Assembly (NCBI GenBank): GCA_045594795.1
Contig: JAZNZF010000001.1
Location: 23,038 to 87,037, forward strand
Source: UMGS1532 sp045594795
GTDB lineage: Bacteria > Bacillota > Clostridia > Oscillospirales > Acutalibacteraceae
Length of the DNA stretch: 64,000 nt
Direction: 5' to 3'
Shown: positions 53,520 to 61,517 of the stretch, in pieces
How the letters are laid out: the number at the start of each line of letters is the position of its first letter
Numbering within the stretch: the stretch's first letter is position 1
Translations under genes and position numbers: made by a program
The notes under the pieces: generated by a model
What the model was told of the DNA's origin: nothing
Databases searched by the model: none
Seen by the model: only the letters and a program-made list of their open reading frames with translations

Positions 53520-54071
53520 ATGTCGAAAGTAGGATTCCGACGCGAATTACTTGGCTTTAATCGTGAAGATGTAATTGAATATATTAGAAAGATTCAAAAC
53601 GATAACAGTGCTCGTGAGGGAGAGCTTATCACGTCTTTAGAAAAACTCAACGCACGCAACGCCGAGTTAATTGATGAGCTTAAGAAAATCCCCGTTTTGC
53701 AGGCTGAACTTGAAATTAGCGAAGCCACTGTTGAAAAGCTTGCAAAACAGATTTCTGATTTTGAGCAACTGCGTGCTGAAACAGAAAACGTTAGTCAGGA
53801 TATTGCCAAAATGTATCTTGTTGCTAAATCAAATGCCGAGGCTATTAATAACAGCACCAAAGAAAGCAGTGAACGTGCGTTTTACGAAATTAAAAACACC
53901 CTTAATACAATTAAGGACGTTCAACAAAAACTTCAAAATACTAAAGAAAACGTTATGCTCACATCTAAAAAATATAGTGAAGAAATCGAAGAGCTTGTTG
54001 CTTCGTTTAAAACAACTGAGGATACTATTAATAGCATCTCAAACGAAATCGACGAAAAAGTTAAGGTTTAA
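53520..54071 (+). CDS. DivIVA-like coiled-coil protein (183 aa)
   Basis: The N-terminus FRRELLGFNREDVIEYIRKI resembles the DivIVA/GpsB lipid-binding segment (GFxxxxVxxY). The rest is almost entirely predicted coiled coil with Glu/Lys/Asn heptads (about residues 20-180). There is no membrane segment. DivIVA-type proteins mark curved membrane at poles or septa, but the match here is limited to about 25 residues, so the name is tentative. It starts a three-gene operon. Confidence 0.6.
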   Translation: MSKVGFRRELLGFNREDVIEYIRKIQNDNSAREGELITSLEKLNARNAELIDELKKIPVLQAELEISEATVEKLAKQISDFEQLRAETENVSQDIAKMYLVAKSNAEAINNSTKESSERAFYEIKNTLNTIKDVQQKLQNTKENVMLTSKKYSEEIEELVASFKTTEDTINSISNEIDEKVKV

Positions 54072-54073
54072 GT

Positions 54074-54598
54074 ATGCCAGAATATAAAATAAATTCAAAC
54101 GAAATTAATAATTATACAACAAAGCTGAAAGCCGGAGATAAGGTTTTACTTAGCGGAACGGTTTATACCGCTCGTGATGCTGCACATAAGCGTATTATTA
54201 ACCTAATAGAAAACGATAGTCAATTACCCTTTAACATACAAGATGCATCAATCTATTATGCAGGACCTACTCCAACACCTGTGGGTTTAGCTATCGGTAG
54301 TTGTGGACCTACAACATCAAGTAGAATGGACCCCTACTCACCCACGCTACTTGATTTAGGATTAAAGTGTATGATTGGTAAAGGTCCGCGAAGTCAAGAG
54401 GTTATAGCTTCAATTATTAAAAACAAAGCCATTTACCTTTGCGCTATTGGTGGCGCAGGCGCTCTATCGGCAAAATGCATTACCAAATGTGAAGTTGTTG
54501 CATTCGACGAGCTTGGTTGTGAATCAGTAAAAAAATTAGAATTTAAAGACTTTCCTCTTATTGTGGGAATAGACTGTACCGGAGGTACTCTTTTTTGA
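54074..54598 (+). CDS. Fumarate hydratase/tartrate dehydratase beta subunit (class I, C-terminal domain)
   Basis: This 174-aa protein matches the beta (swivelling) subunit of class I Fe-S fumarases or L(+)-tartrate dehydratases. Visible are LKAGDKVLLSGTVYTARDAA, YYAGPTPTPVGLAIGSCGPT, TSSRMDPYSP and MIGKGPRS, written in pieces. The alpha subunit that carries the 4Fe-4S cluster is normally encoded just upstream, but here that place is taken by the coiled-coil gene. It must act with an alpha subunit encoded elsewhere, or has another role. Confidence 0.9.
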   Translation: MPEYKINSNEINNYTTKLKAGDKVLLSGTVYTARDAAHKRIINLIENDSQLPFNIQDASIYYAGPTPTPVGLAIGSCGPTTSSRMDPYSPTLLDLGLKCMIGKGPRSQEVIASIIKNKAIYLCAIGGAGALSAKCITKCEVVAFDELGCESVKKLEFKDFPLIVGIDCTGGTLF

Positions 54599-56136
54599 AA
54601 AACTTAACAAAATTTGTTAGCATAATACTCATTTTAATAATGGGTATTACTGTTTTTTCGGGTTGTGAAGAAACAGCAGCGCAAAATTTAATATACGAAA
54701 CTACTATACCTGTTAAAACGTTGGACCCACAGACCTTGATCGGTGAAACCGATTTGCAGGTTGCTTATAGTATTTACAGCGGTCTTATGAGGTTTGATAG
54801 TGGCGGTAATCTACTGCCCGACCTTGCAAGTGGCTACACCGTTTCTAATAATAATAAAAAATACACCTTTACAATTTCTAAAGATGCTTCCTGGTCAAAC
54901 GGTGAAAAAATAACGGCATATGATTTTGAATTTGCACTAAAGCGCGCCGTTCTACCCGAAACTGAAGCTCCCTTTGCACATTCACTTTCACCGATAGTAA
55001 ACGCAACAAAAATCAATAAAGGTAATAAAGACGTTAATAGCCTTGGTGTTAAAGCGCTCGATTCTAAAACGTTAGAGATAAACCTTTCTTATGCCTGTGT
55101 CGATTTTTTACAAATTCTAACAACACCAATAACTATGCCGTGCAACGAACAGTTTTTCATAGAAACCAAAGGTTATTACGGACTTAACGACGAAGCGATA
55201 CTTACCTGCGGAAAATACACTTTATCTACCTGGAACGAAAACTATTTAGGCATTAAATCCGAAAATAACTCGGTTTATTTTTACTTTGATGATACAGAAA
55301 AGTATTTAGAAAGTCTAAAAGGGCAGGACGTAGATATAACTAAAATCAGCTACACCCTACTTAATACAGCTTACGATAACGGCGTTATGGGTAATTTTAG
55401 TTTTGTTAGTGATACTGTAAATCTACTTGCGATTAATCCGAATAGTCCAGTCGCTAACCAGAGCACAGTAAACGCACTTATGTCGGTGGCTGATATGCCC
55501 GACGAAAAATCGTTTACAGACCGCTACGGTACCAGCAAGCTTAACTCGATATACCCCTCAAGCATAATAGGTGCCGAGCAGATAAACACCAAGGATAATG
55601 CAGATAAATATAAAAGCAGTGCAGAAGATTTATTCTTAGATGGTTGCGAGGAGTTTGAAGAAGATTTTAAAATTCCGCCGCTTACCTTAATTTATGTAGA
55701 TGACCCTGTATCGCACGCTGCCGCAATGGAAATTGCAGGTGTATGGCAAGGTAAATTTGGTATAACTGTTAATATTGAAGCCTCTAATACCGCCGACGAG
55801 CTTTACGGCAGAGTATTAAATAAAAGCTTTGATTTTGCCATAATTCCCATAAAAGCAAATCTGCCGTCATCACATTCTTACATTGAGCAGTTTACGAAAA
55901 ACAAAATGTTTGATTTGTTCTCACTTAATTCTGATGAGTTGCTTACCGCTACTAAAAAGCTACACAGTTCCACAACAAGTAAACAGCTTAAAAAAATATC
56001 AAACATAATAGTAAACAATCTGTATATTAAACCGCTTTATCAAAGTTCACAAGTTTTCTATATTAAAGATGGTGTTACTGCTCCCGTAAACTCGTATAGC
56101 AAACGAATTGAATTTGAAAACGCAACTAAACAATAA
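54595..56136 (+). CDS. Peptide-type ABC substrate-binding lipoprotein (SBP family 5)
   Basis: This is an extracellular solute-binding lipoprotein of the OppA/DppA family, 513 aa. The signal peptide has a lipobox VFSGC with the lipidated cysteine at residue 24. The mature part shows KTLDPQTLIGETD, YSIYSGLMRFDSGG, LASGYTVSNNNKKYTFTI and WSNGEKITAYDFEFALKRA, typical of the family. The start is a TTG overlapping the previous stop (TTGA), after GGAGG at 8 nt. No permease or ATPase genes are adjacent, so it is an orphan binding protein here. Confidence 0.92.
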   Translation: MKNLTKFVSIILILIMGITVFSGCEETAAQNLIYETTIPVKTLDPQTLIGETDLQVAYSIYSGLMRFDSGGNLLPDLASGYTVSNNNKKYTFTISKDASWSNGEKITAYDFEFALKRAVLPETEAPFAHSLSPIVNATKINKGNKDVNSLGVKALDSKTLEINLSYACVDFLQILTTPITMPCNEQFFIETKGYYGLNDEAILTCGKYTLSTWNENYLGIKSENNSVYFYFDDTEKYLESLKGQDVDITKISYTLLNTAYDNGVMGNFSFVSDTVNLLAINPNSPVANQSTVNALMSVADMPDEKSFTDRYGTSKLNSIYPSSIIGAEQINTKDNADKYKSSAEDLFLDGCEEFEEDFKIPPLTLIYVDDPVSHAAAMEIAGVWQGKFGITVNIEASNTADELYGRVLNKSFDFAIIPIKANLPSSHSYIEQFTKNKMFDLFSLNSDELLTATKKLHSSTTSKQLKKISNIIVNNLYIKPLYQSSQVFYIKDGVTAPVNSYSKRIEFENATKQ

Positions 56137-56139
56137 ACA

Positions 56140-56178
56140 AAAATGTCCAAGCGCAAAGCATAAGCACTTGGACATTTT
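56140..56178. terminator. Bidirectional terminator between the SBP gene and trmO
   Basis: A 12-bp stem AAAATGTCCAAG/CTTGGACATTTT encloses a 15-nt loop, with a T6 run on the plus strand. Its arms reach both convergent stop codons. Confidence 0.85.
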
Positions 56179-56868
56179 TTATTTTTTATTAATTTCAACA
56201 ATAGTAGCAACGTCGCCGTTTACACAGAATTTTACGTCATAGTCTTTATAACACAAATTGTAAAGCCTATTAATATCACTTTGATACGATGGTCGTGGGT
56301 CTTCAAGCAATAGTTGTTTAATAATAGATAAATCCTTATCATCAATAAAACAATTAGTCGTAGGCAAAACATCAACTTTATTAAGTCTTCCAAGCCCATA
56401 ATCAGTAAATCCATTGTTGGCATCGATATGACAATCAGCATACTTAAGGTAGGGCTTAATAACATAAATAGGTGTGCCATTTAAAATATCAGCACCAGAA
56501 ACATAAAGCATAGGACCCTTTGTTTCACTGAGCTCAACCCTTAAAAGCTTAACCGAAGAAAGAGCAATAGGGTTTGGTCTAAAAGGTGAACGGGTTGCAA
56601 ATACACCAAGTCTTTTGTTACCGCCTAATCTTGGCGGACGAACTGTAGGTGACCACTTTTCTTTTTTTGCCTTTGAAAATTCCCACAACAACCATAAATA
56701 CGAAAAGCCCTCAAGTCCTCGCACAGCATCGGGATTACGATACTCGGGTTCGAATATAATTACCGCCTCTGTATCAACAATGCCGCTTTGGCGAGGTATT
56801 CCAAACTTTTCATTAAAGTCGGTATATATTTTAGCAATTACCTTTAATGATAAATTTTCGTTACTCAT
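56179..56868 (-). CDS. trmO: TrmO-like tRNA m6t6A37 methyltransferase
   Basis: This 229-aa SAM-dependent protein of the TrmO/YaeB family N-methylates threonylcarbamoyl-adenosine in tRNA-Thr. It shows GLEGFSYLWLLWEF, RPPRLGGNKRLGVFATRSPFR and PNPIALSSVKLL with ADILNGTPIYVIKPYL, the beta-barrel SAM site. The usual C-terminal extension is present. Its ATG is only 3 nt after the htpG stop with no clear ribosome site, so translation is probably coupled to htpG. Confidence 0.93.
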   Translation of the reverse strand: MSNENLSLKVIAKIYTDFNEKFGIPRQSGIVDTEAVIIFEPEYRNPDAVRGLEGFSYLWLLWEFSKAKKEKWSPTVRPPRLGGNKRLGVFATRSPFRPNPIALSSVKLLRVELSETKGPMLYVSGADILNGTPIYVIKPYLKYADCHIDANNGFTDYGLGRLNKVDVLPTTNCFIDDKDLSIIKQLLLEDPRPSYQSDINRLYNLCYKDYDVKFCVNGDVATIVEINKK

Positions 56869-56871
56869 ATG

Positions 56872-58752
56872 CTAAACCATAAGCTCACATATCATATTTG
56901 ATAATTCGGTTGGATTATCAACCGACATACCGCTAATTAGCCTTGCTTGAGAATAAAGAATCTTAGAATATACTGCAAGCTTTTCCTTATCAGAAACATA
57001 TAGCTCTTTTAATTTTTGTGCTATAGGATGATTTACATTAATTTCTAAAATTACTTCTGCTTTTACCTTTTGGTCGGTAGGCATTGAGTTAAGCACTTTT
57101 TCCATTTCTATAGAAATTTCTCCACCAGTGGCAAGGCAAACCGGATGATTATTAAGCTTACTTGTGAATCTAACGCTATGCACAGATTCGCCTATGCTCT
57201 CTTTCATAGTTTCAAACAAGCTTTTAGCGTCCTCGTTCTGTTGTTTAAGCTTGTCCTTTTCTTCATCAGTATCAATATCAAGCTTGTCAGAAAGAACGTT
57301 TGCAAAGCTTTTCTCGTTATATTCGTGTAGCATTTGAAGGGCAAATTCATCAACGTTATCTGTTAGATATAGCACCTCGTAGCCTTTAACCTTAACAGAC
57401 TCTACTTGTGGAAGCATATCAATTTTATCTAAGGTTTCACCGCTTGCATAGTATATTGATTTTTGCTCCGCTGCCATTCTTTCTGTATACTCTTTTAAGG
57501 TAACGTAGGCTTTGTCTTTAGACGAATAGAACAGCAATAAATCTTTAAGTGTGTCTTTATTTGCGCCGAAATTAGCGTAAATTCCATATTTCAGCTGAAC
57601 ACCAAAATGTTTGTAGAACTCCTCGTACTTTTCACGTTCATTCTTTTGCATTTTAGAGAGCTCGGATATAACCTTCTTTTCAATGTTTTTGGCAATAAGC
57701 TTTAACTGATAATCGTGTTGCAAAAGCTCACGAGAAATGTTAAGGGATAAATCAGGGCTATCAACCAATCCCTTTACAAAGCTGAAATAATCGGGCAGAA
57801 GCTCTGCGCACTTATCCATAATAAGCACACCGTTAGAATATAACTGCAAGCCCTTTTCAAACTCTTTAGTATAATAATCGAAAGGCGGATGCGAAGGTAT
57901 AAACAACAACGCATCATAGGTAACCTGACCTTCGGTTTTACTATGAATTACACGTGTAGGGTCTGTGTAATCCATAAACTTTTCTTTATAAAAGTTATTA
58001 TAATCATCGTCTTTTAGCTCACTCTTTGTCTTTTTCCATAGAGGGACCATACTGTTAAGAGTTCTTTGCTCCCTAACAGTTTCATACTCGTTCTCGGCTC
58101 CCTCTTTAAGCCTACGGGTTTCCATATCCATTACAATAGGATATCGGATATAATCCGAATATTTTTTAACAAGCGAGCTAATGCGATAGCTATCTAAAAA
58201 CTCACTATACTTTTCTTCTTCGGTGTCAGGTTTAATATGCAAGGTAACTACGGTACCTACTTTATCTATATCACACTCTTCTACGCTATATCCGTCCGCA
58301 CCATTCGAAATCCAGCGATACGCTTTATCCTCACCAAATGCTTTACTCTCAACCTTAACTTCGTCACTTACCATAAAAGCAGAGTAGAAGCCAACACCGA
58401 ATTGACCGATGATATCAACATCGTCAGTTTTTTCGTTTTCTTTTTTAAAGTTAAATGAGCCACTTTTTGCAATAGTACCCAAGTTATTTTCGAGCTCATC
58501 TGCAGTCATTCCGCAGCCGTTATCACTGATTATTAACAGTCTGTTGTCTTTATCTACATCTATGTGGATTTGATAATCATTTCTCGAAAAGCCAACAGAA
58601 TTATCAGAAAGTGAACGATAATATAGCTTGTCCAAGGCATCACTTGCGTTAGAAATAAGCTCGCGAATAAAAATCTCTTTATGGGTATAGATAGAATTAA
58701 TCATCATATCCAATAGTTTTTTAGACTCGGCTTTAAACTGTTTTTTTCTCAT
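56872..58752 (-). CDS. htpG: HtpG, Hsp90-family chaperone
   Basis: This 626-aa ATP-dependent chaperone has the GHKL ATPase site: ELISNASDALDKLYYRS, DNGCGMTADELENNLGTIAKSG and IGQFGVGFYSAFMVSD. The middle and C-terminal dimerisation domains follow, including LSLNISRELLQHDYQLK. GGAGATG lies upstream of the ATG at a somewhat long distance. It is 24 bp after the CobW/YcgQ-like gene, so it may be co-transcribed with metal-homeostasis genes. Confidence 0.97.
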   Translation of the reverse strand: MRKKQFKAESKKLLDMMINSIYTHKEIFIRELISNASDALDKLYYRSLSDNSVGFSRNDYQIHIDVDKDNRLLIISDNGCGMTADELENNLGTIAKSGSFNFKKENEKTDDVDIIGQFGVGFYSAFMVSDEVKVESKAFGEDKAYRWISNGADGYSVEECDIDKVGTVVTLHIKPDTEEEKYSEFLDSYRISSLVKKYSDYIRYPIVMDMETRRLKEGAENEYETVREQRTLNSMVPLWKKTKSELKDDDYNNFYKEKFMDYTDPTRVIHSKTEGQVTYDALLFIPSHPPFDYYTKEFEKGLQLYSNGVLIMDKCAELLPDYFSFVKGLVDSPDLSLNISRELLQHDYQLKLIAKNIEKKVISELSKMQKNEREKYEEFYKHFGVQLKYGIYANFGANKDTLKDLLLFYSSKDKAYVTLKEYTERMAAEQKSIYYASGETLDKIDMLPQVESVKVKGYEVLYLTDNVDEFALQMLHEYNEKSFANVLSDKLDIDTDEEKDKLKQQNEDAKSLFETMKESIGESVHSVRFTSKLNNHPVCLATGGEISIEMEKVLNSMPTDQKVKAEVILEINVNHPIAQKLKELYVSDKEKLAVYSKILYSQARLISGMSVDNPTELSNMICELMV

Positions 58753-58776
58753 AAAAAATACATCTCCAAATAATAG

Positions 58777-59718
58777 TTAATACAACGTAACCACTCTTTT
58801 TAAAGGTGGTATTATTTTTTCTGCATTAGTAATTTTTAATACCGGCCCTTTTTGACCGTAAAGCTCGTTAAATTCAAGCTTTAGTTTTCCCGTAACCTTT
58901 ACCCAGTCTGCAGTATTAATATCGGCAGCATTTTCCCATTGCGCTACCACACCGCCATACTGAATGTCGTCCTCGCAGCAGGTCATAATATGTCTGCCTA
59001 TAGCAAACTCAAGGCGTGGCATTTTTCTGTCCCTTGCCGCAAGTCCTAAAAACTCTATTGTTTTGCCAATGTATCTCTGGGTATTCTCCATAAGGTCATA
59101 ATACCAAATTGCAAAATCGTCGTCGTTGATTACAATAATATCTGCATTTATGTCAAACGGTAATGGGTCTTCTATATCGTCGTACTCAACATGATTATCG
59201 CGGAATTCGTATGCAATATCTGCTTTTCTGCTAACCGTTCGCACTATTTTATGCAGTTCTTCCTTGTTAGTGCTTTTATCGCACCTATTGAATACTACAA
59301 GCTCGCACCCGTTAAGTTTTTCTGCAACAAGGCTACGCATATTTTTATTGTAGCTCGGGTAGTCGTTAGCATTTGCAAAGGTCATTTCTTGGTAAATTAT
59401 CCACTCTTTCGGCATATTTTCAAAAAGTGTTTTTAACTGCCACATACCGTTATACTCAATAATAACCCTTTTTGCATTACATTCCTTAACCCAAGCAGAT
59501 AGGTTTGCGTTGGTAAGCTCTTGCTCGCTATCCACTATAACCATTTTTACGGCGTTACTTGAAAACAATTCGGGCTCGTATTCAATCTCGCCCTCTTCGC
59601 AAACTAAAAGAAGGGTGCTATCACCCGAGTTAAAACGTTTATCCTGCAGGGTTTCTTGTATGAAGGTGGTTTTACCCGATTCTAAAAAACCTGTAAAAAG
59701 ATATACAGGGATATCCAT
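58777..59718 (-). CDS. COG0523 (CobW-like) GTPase fused to a YcgQ-type C-terminal domain
   Basis: The N-terminal ~190 residues are a G3E GTPase: P-loop TGFLESGKTTFIQ, Walker B-like RVIIEYNGM and a G4 motif VFNRCDKS (NKxD form). The CxCC metal motif of classic CobW proteins is missing. The C-terminal ~110 residues (FAIGRHIMTCCEDDIQYGG, then WVKVTGKL) resemble the C-terminal domain of the YcgQ/TIGR03943 family, whose genes are often next to this GTPase type. It lies 13 bp after the other COG0523 gene. A role in zinc or other metal handling is inferred. Confidence 0.8.
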   Translation of the reverse strand: MDIPVYLFTGFLESGKTTFIQETLQDKRFNSGDSTLLLVCEEGEIEYEPELFSSNAVKMVIVDSEQELTNANLSAWVKECNAKRVIIEYNGMWQLKTLFENMPKEWIIYQEMTFANANDYPSYNKNMRSLVAEKLNGCELVVFNRCDKSTNKEELHKIVRTVSRKADIAYEFRDNHVEYDDIEDPLPFDINADIIVINDDDFAIWYYDLMENTQRYIGKTIEFLGLAARDRKMPRLEFAIGRHIMTCCEDDIQYGGVVAQWENAADINTADWVKVTGKLKLEFNELYGQKGPVLKITNAEKIIPPLKRVVTLY

Positions 59719-59731
59719 TGTTTTTCTCCCC

Positions 59732-60841
59732 TTAAATTTTAAAAAGTTTTTGTAGTTTCTCTTTATTAAAATTTGCGCCTATTACGCAAAGCCTACCAAT
59801 TACCGATGCCGAGCCGCTTCTTACGTCGTACTCACCGGGTACATAGTCAAAATAAATCCATTCACCCTCACCGGCTACTATACCTTTAGCGCGTAGAATG
59901 TTACCGTAAACTTCAGAATTATCTAATTCCTTTAATGCGTTTGCGATTTGCTCCTTTGTGTAGACATTTGCAGTTTCCGCGCCAAAACTTGTAAACACCT
60001 CGTCGGCGTGATGGTCATGGCAATGGCACTCTCCGTCGTGGTGGTGATGTTCGTGACAACCGCACTCTCCATCGTGATGGTGATGGTGTTCGTGACAATC
60101 GCACTCTTCATCGTGATGGTGGTGATGCTCGTGGCAATCGCATTCTTCATCGTAATGGTGGTGATGCTCGTGGCAACCGCATTCTTCATCGTGATGGTGA
60201 TGGTGTTCGTGTTCGTGGAGCATTCCTTGTAATTCATCTATTAAAGTATTACATTTTTCCATTGCAGACAGTATCTGTTTACCCGTTAGCAAATCCCATT
60301 CGGTAGTAACAATTTGTGCCTCGCTGTTGTGTTCTTTAATAAGCTTGACCGCCTCATTAATTTTATCAGAACTAAGCAAAGAAGTATGGCTTAAAATTAC
60401 AGTGGCAGCATTTTCGATTTGATTATTAAAAAACTCGCCAAAGTTTTTCATATACATCTTGCATTTTTTTGCATCAACTACCGTTGTAAAGCTATTTAAA
60501 ACAATATTGTTTGAATTAATATCTTTTACAGCTTTTATTACGTCACTTAATTTACCAACACCAGAGGGCTCTATAAGAATTCTATCAGGATTATAGGTAT
60601 CTAAAACCTTTTTAAGCGCCTCGCCGAAATCACCTACAAGACTGCAACAAATACAGCCCGAATTCATTTCGGTAACCTCAATGTCGGCCTCTTGCATAAA
60701 GCCTCCGTCTATACCAATGTCGCCAAACTCGTTTTCTATAAGCACAAGCTTTTCGCCACTATATGCCTCTTTAATAAGTTTTTTAATTAAGGTAGTTTTG
60801 CCGGCACCTAAAAAACCGGAAAAAATATCAATTTTTGTCAT
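59732..60841 (-). CDS. COG0523/CobW metallochaperone GTPase with His/Cys-rich repeat
   Basis: This 369-aa G3E GTPase has the P-loop FSGFLGAGKTTLIKK, the metal-binding GCICC at residues 62-66 (SGCICCSL) and a WalkerB-type RILIEPSGVGKLSD. Residues ~209-279 are a His/Asp/Glu/Cys-rich tandem repeat, then a CobW C-terminal domain (GNILRAKGIVAGEGEWIYFDYVPG). The family transfers zinc, cobalt or nickel into target proteins, and His-rich inserts in it store or load metal. It is the first gene of an apparent four-gene operon with a promoter and structured leader. The metal is unknown. Confidence 0.9.
   Translation of the reverse strand: MTKIDIFSGFLGAGKTTLIKKLIKEAYSGEKLVLIENEFGDIGIDGGFMQEADIEVTEMNSGCICCSLVGDFGEALKKVLDTYNPDRILIEPSGVGKLSDVIKAVKDINSNNIVLNSFTTVVDAKKCKMYMKNFGEFFNNQIENAATVILSHTSLLSSDKINEAVKLIKEHNSEAQIVTTEWDLLTGKQILSAMEKCNTLIDELQGMLHEHEHHHHHDEECGCHEHHHHYDEECDCHEHHHHHDEECDCHEHHHHHDGECGCHEHHHHDGECHCHDHHADEVFTSFGAETANVYTKEQIANALKELDNSEVYGNILRAKGIVAGEGEWIYFDYVPGEYDVRSGSASVIGRLCVIGANFNKEKLQKLFKI
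60005..60217 (-). repeat. 39-bp (13-residue) tandem repeat encoding the His/Cys-rich metal segment
   Basis: About five degenerate units of the type HEHHHHHDEECxC occur in a row, with variants Y for H, D/G before EC, and a shortened fifth unit, ending in HDHHADE. Each unit carries 5-6 His, 2-3 acidic residues and two Cys. The DNA is correspondingly repetitive, and open frames on both strands across it are by-products. Confidence 0.9.
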
Positions 60842-60928
60842 TTAAAAAATCCTTTCAAAAAAATACAAGCGCACTTTAAATAGTAGTTGATTACAGGCGT
60901 CGCCATAATACTGTAAGCCAAAAAGTGC
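60842..60928 (-). promoter_or_regulatory. Structured 5' leader of the COG0523 operon
   Basis: The predicted transcript starts near 60928. In the minus-strand RNA a closing helix GCACUUU/AAAGUGC (60922-60928 with 60871-60877) surrounds an inner helix UUACAG/CUGUAA (60911-60916 with 60891-60896). A U7 run and the ribosome site AAAGGA follow, just before the start codon. The arrangement is riboswitch-like, but I do not recognise a known class. Confidence 0.45.
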
Positions 60929-60934
60929 TATTTA

Positions 60935-60963
60935 AGTATAACTCTAAAATAAACAAGTGTCAA
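60935..60963 (-). promoter_or_regulatory. Promoter of the COG0523-htpG-trmO run
   Basis: On the minus strand a perfect TTGACA (60958-60963) and TATACT (60935-60940) have a 17 bp spacer. Confidence 0.8.
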
Positions 60964-61031
60964 GGAATGAAAAACACAAAAACTCTTATTTAGTAATCGT
61001 AACTTCCAGATATTTAAATTATTATTTTTTC

Positions 61032-61084
61032 TTTGTTTTTGTTATTTTTTCTTTGAAAAACTGTTGACTTTTTGTTTTTGTTGT
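61032..61084 (+). promoter_or_regulatory. Putative DeoR-type operator: direct repeat TTTGTTTTTGTTRT
   Basis: Two 14-bp copies (61032-61045 and 61071-61084) lie 39 bp apart. The second fills the spacer of the BMC promoter. A related inverted sequence (GTTTTTGTGTTTT on the minus strand) lies at 60971-60983. The operon encodes a DeoR-family regulator, a class that often binds repeated T/G-rich sites, so these are likely its operators. Confidence 0.5.
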
Positions 61085-61092
61085 GCTATTAT
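61064..61092 (+). promoter_or_regulatory. Promoter of the BMC operon
   Basis: TTGACT (61064-61069) and TATTAT (61087-61092) are spaced by 17 bp. The start codon of eutS is 53 bp further, after GGAGGGG. Confidence 0.75.
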
Positions 61093-61145
61093 AAATATGT
61101 AAAATTGTGTGTAAAAGTATTACATTTTAAACGGAGGGGTCGTAT

Positions 61146-61517
61146 ATGGCAGATAATATTTTTAGCGGCGATAAAATGCGTATAGTGCAAGAGCTTGTTC
61201 CCGGTAAGCAAATCACCTTAGCGCACATAATCGCTAACCCTGACCAAGTGCTATATAAAAAGTTAGGTCTTGACCCTGCTATCGAATATTCAAAAACCGC
61301 CATTGGCATTGTAACCATGTCCCCTGCCGAAACCGCAATTATTGCAGGTGATATTGCTACAAAAGCCTCTGGTGCTGATTTAGGTTTTGTTGATAGATTC
61401 AGCGGCACCCTTATTGTAACAGGCAGTATTTCAGACGTTGAGGCATCTCTTAACGCACTTGTTGACTACTGTCATGACGTGCTTAAGTTTGCGGTATGCC
61501 CTATTACTAAAACATAA
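61146..61517 (+). CDS. eutS: EutS/PduU-like BMC shell protein (circularly permuted BMC domain)
   Basis: This shell hexamer protein of a bacterial microcompartment is 123 aa. The N-terminal RIVQELVPGKQITLAHIIANP is the EutS/PduU beta-barrel lead-in. AIGIVTMSPAETAIIAGDIA and LGFVDRFSGTLIVTGSISDVEASL form the permuted BMC domain. It is the first gene of the operon, with a strong promoter. It overlaps eutP by 1 bp. Confidence 0.95.
   Translation: MADNIFSGDKMRIVQELVPGKQITLAHIIANPDQVLYKKLGLDPAIEYSKTAIGIVTMSPAETAIIAGDIATKASGADLGFVDRFSGTLIVTGSISDVEASLNALVDYCHDVLKFAVCPITKT

Noticed and set aside
59932..60237. Long open frames on both strands across the His-rich repeat (Met/Thr-rich and Val/Met-rich products).
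   Set aside because: They are frame shadows of the tandem repeat in the COG0523 gene, have low-complexity products and no ribosome sites.
60985..61020. Possible Zur box near the COG0523 promoter (AATCGTAA at about 60992).
   Set aside because: Only one half of the Bacillus-type Zur palindrome matches; the second half is not recognisable.
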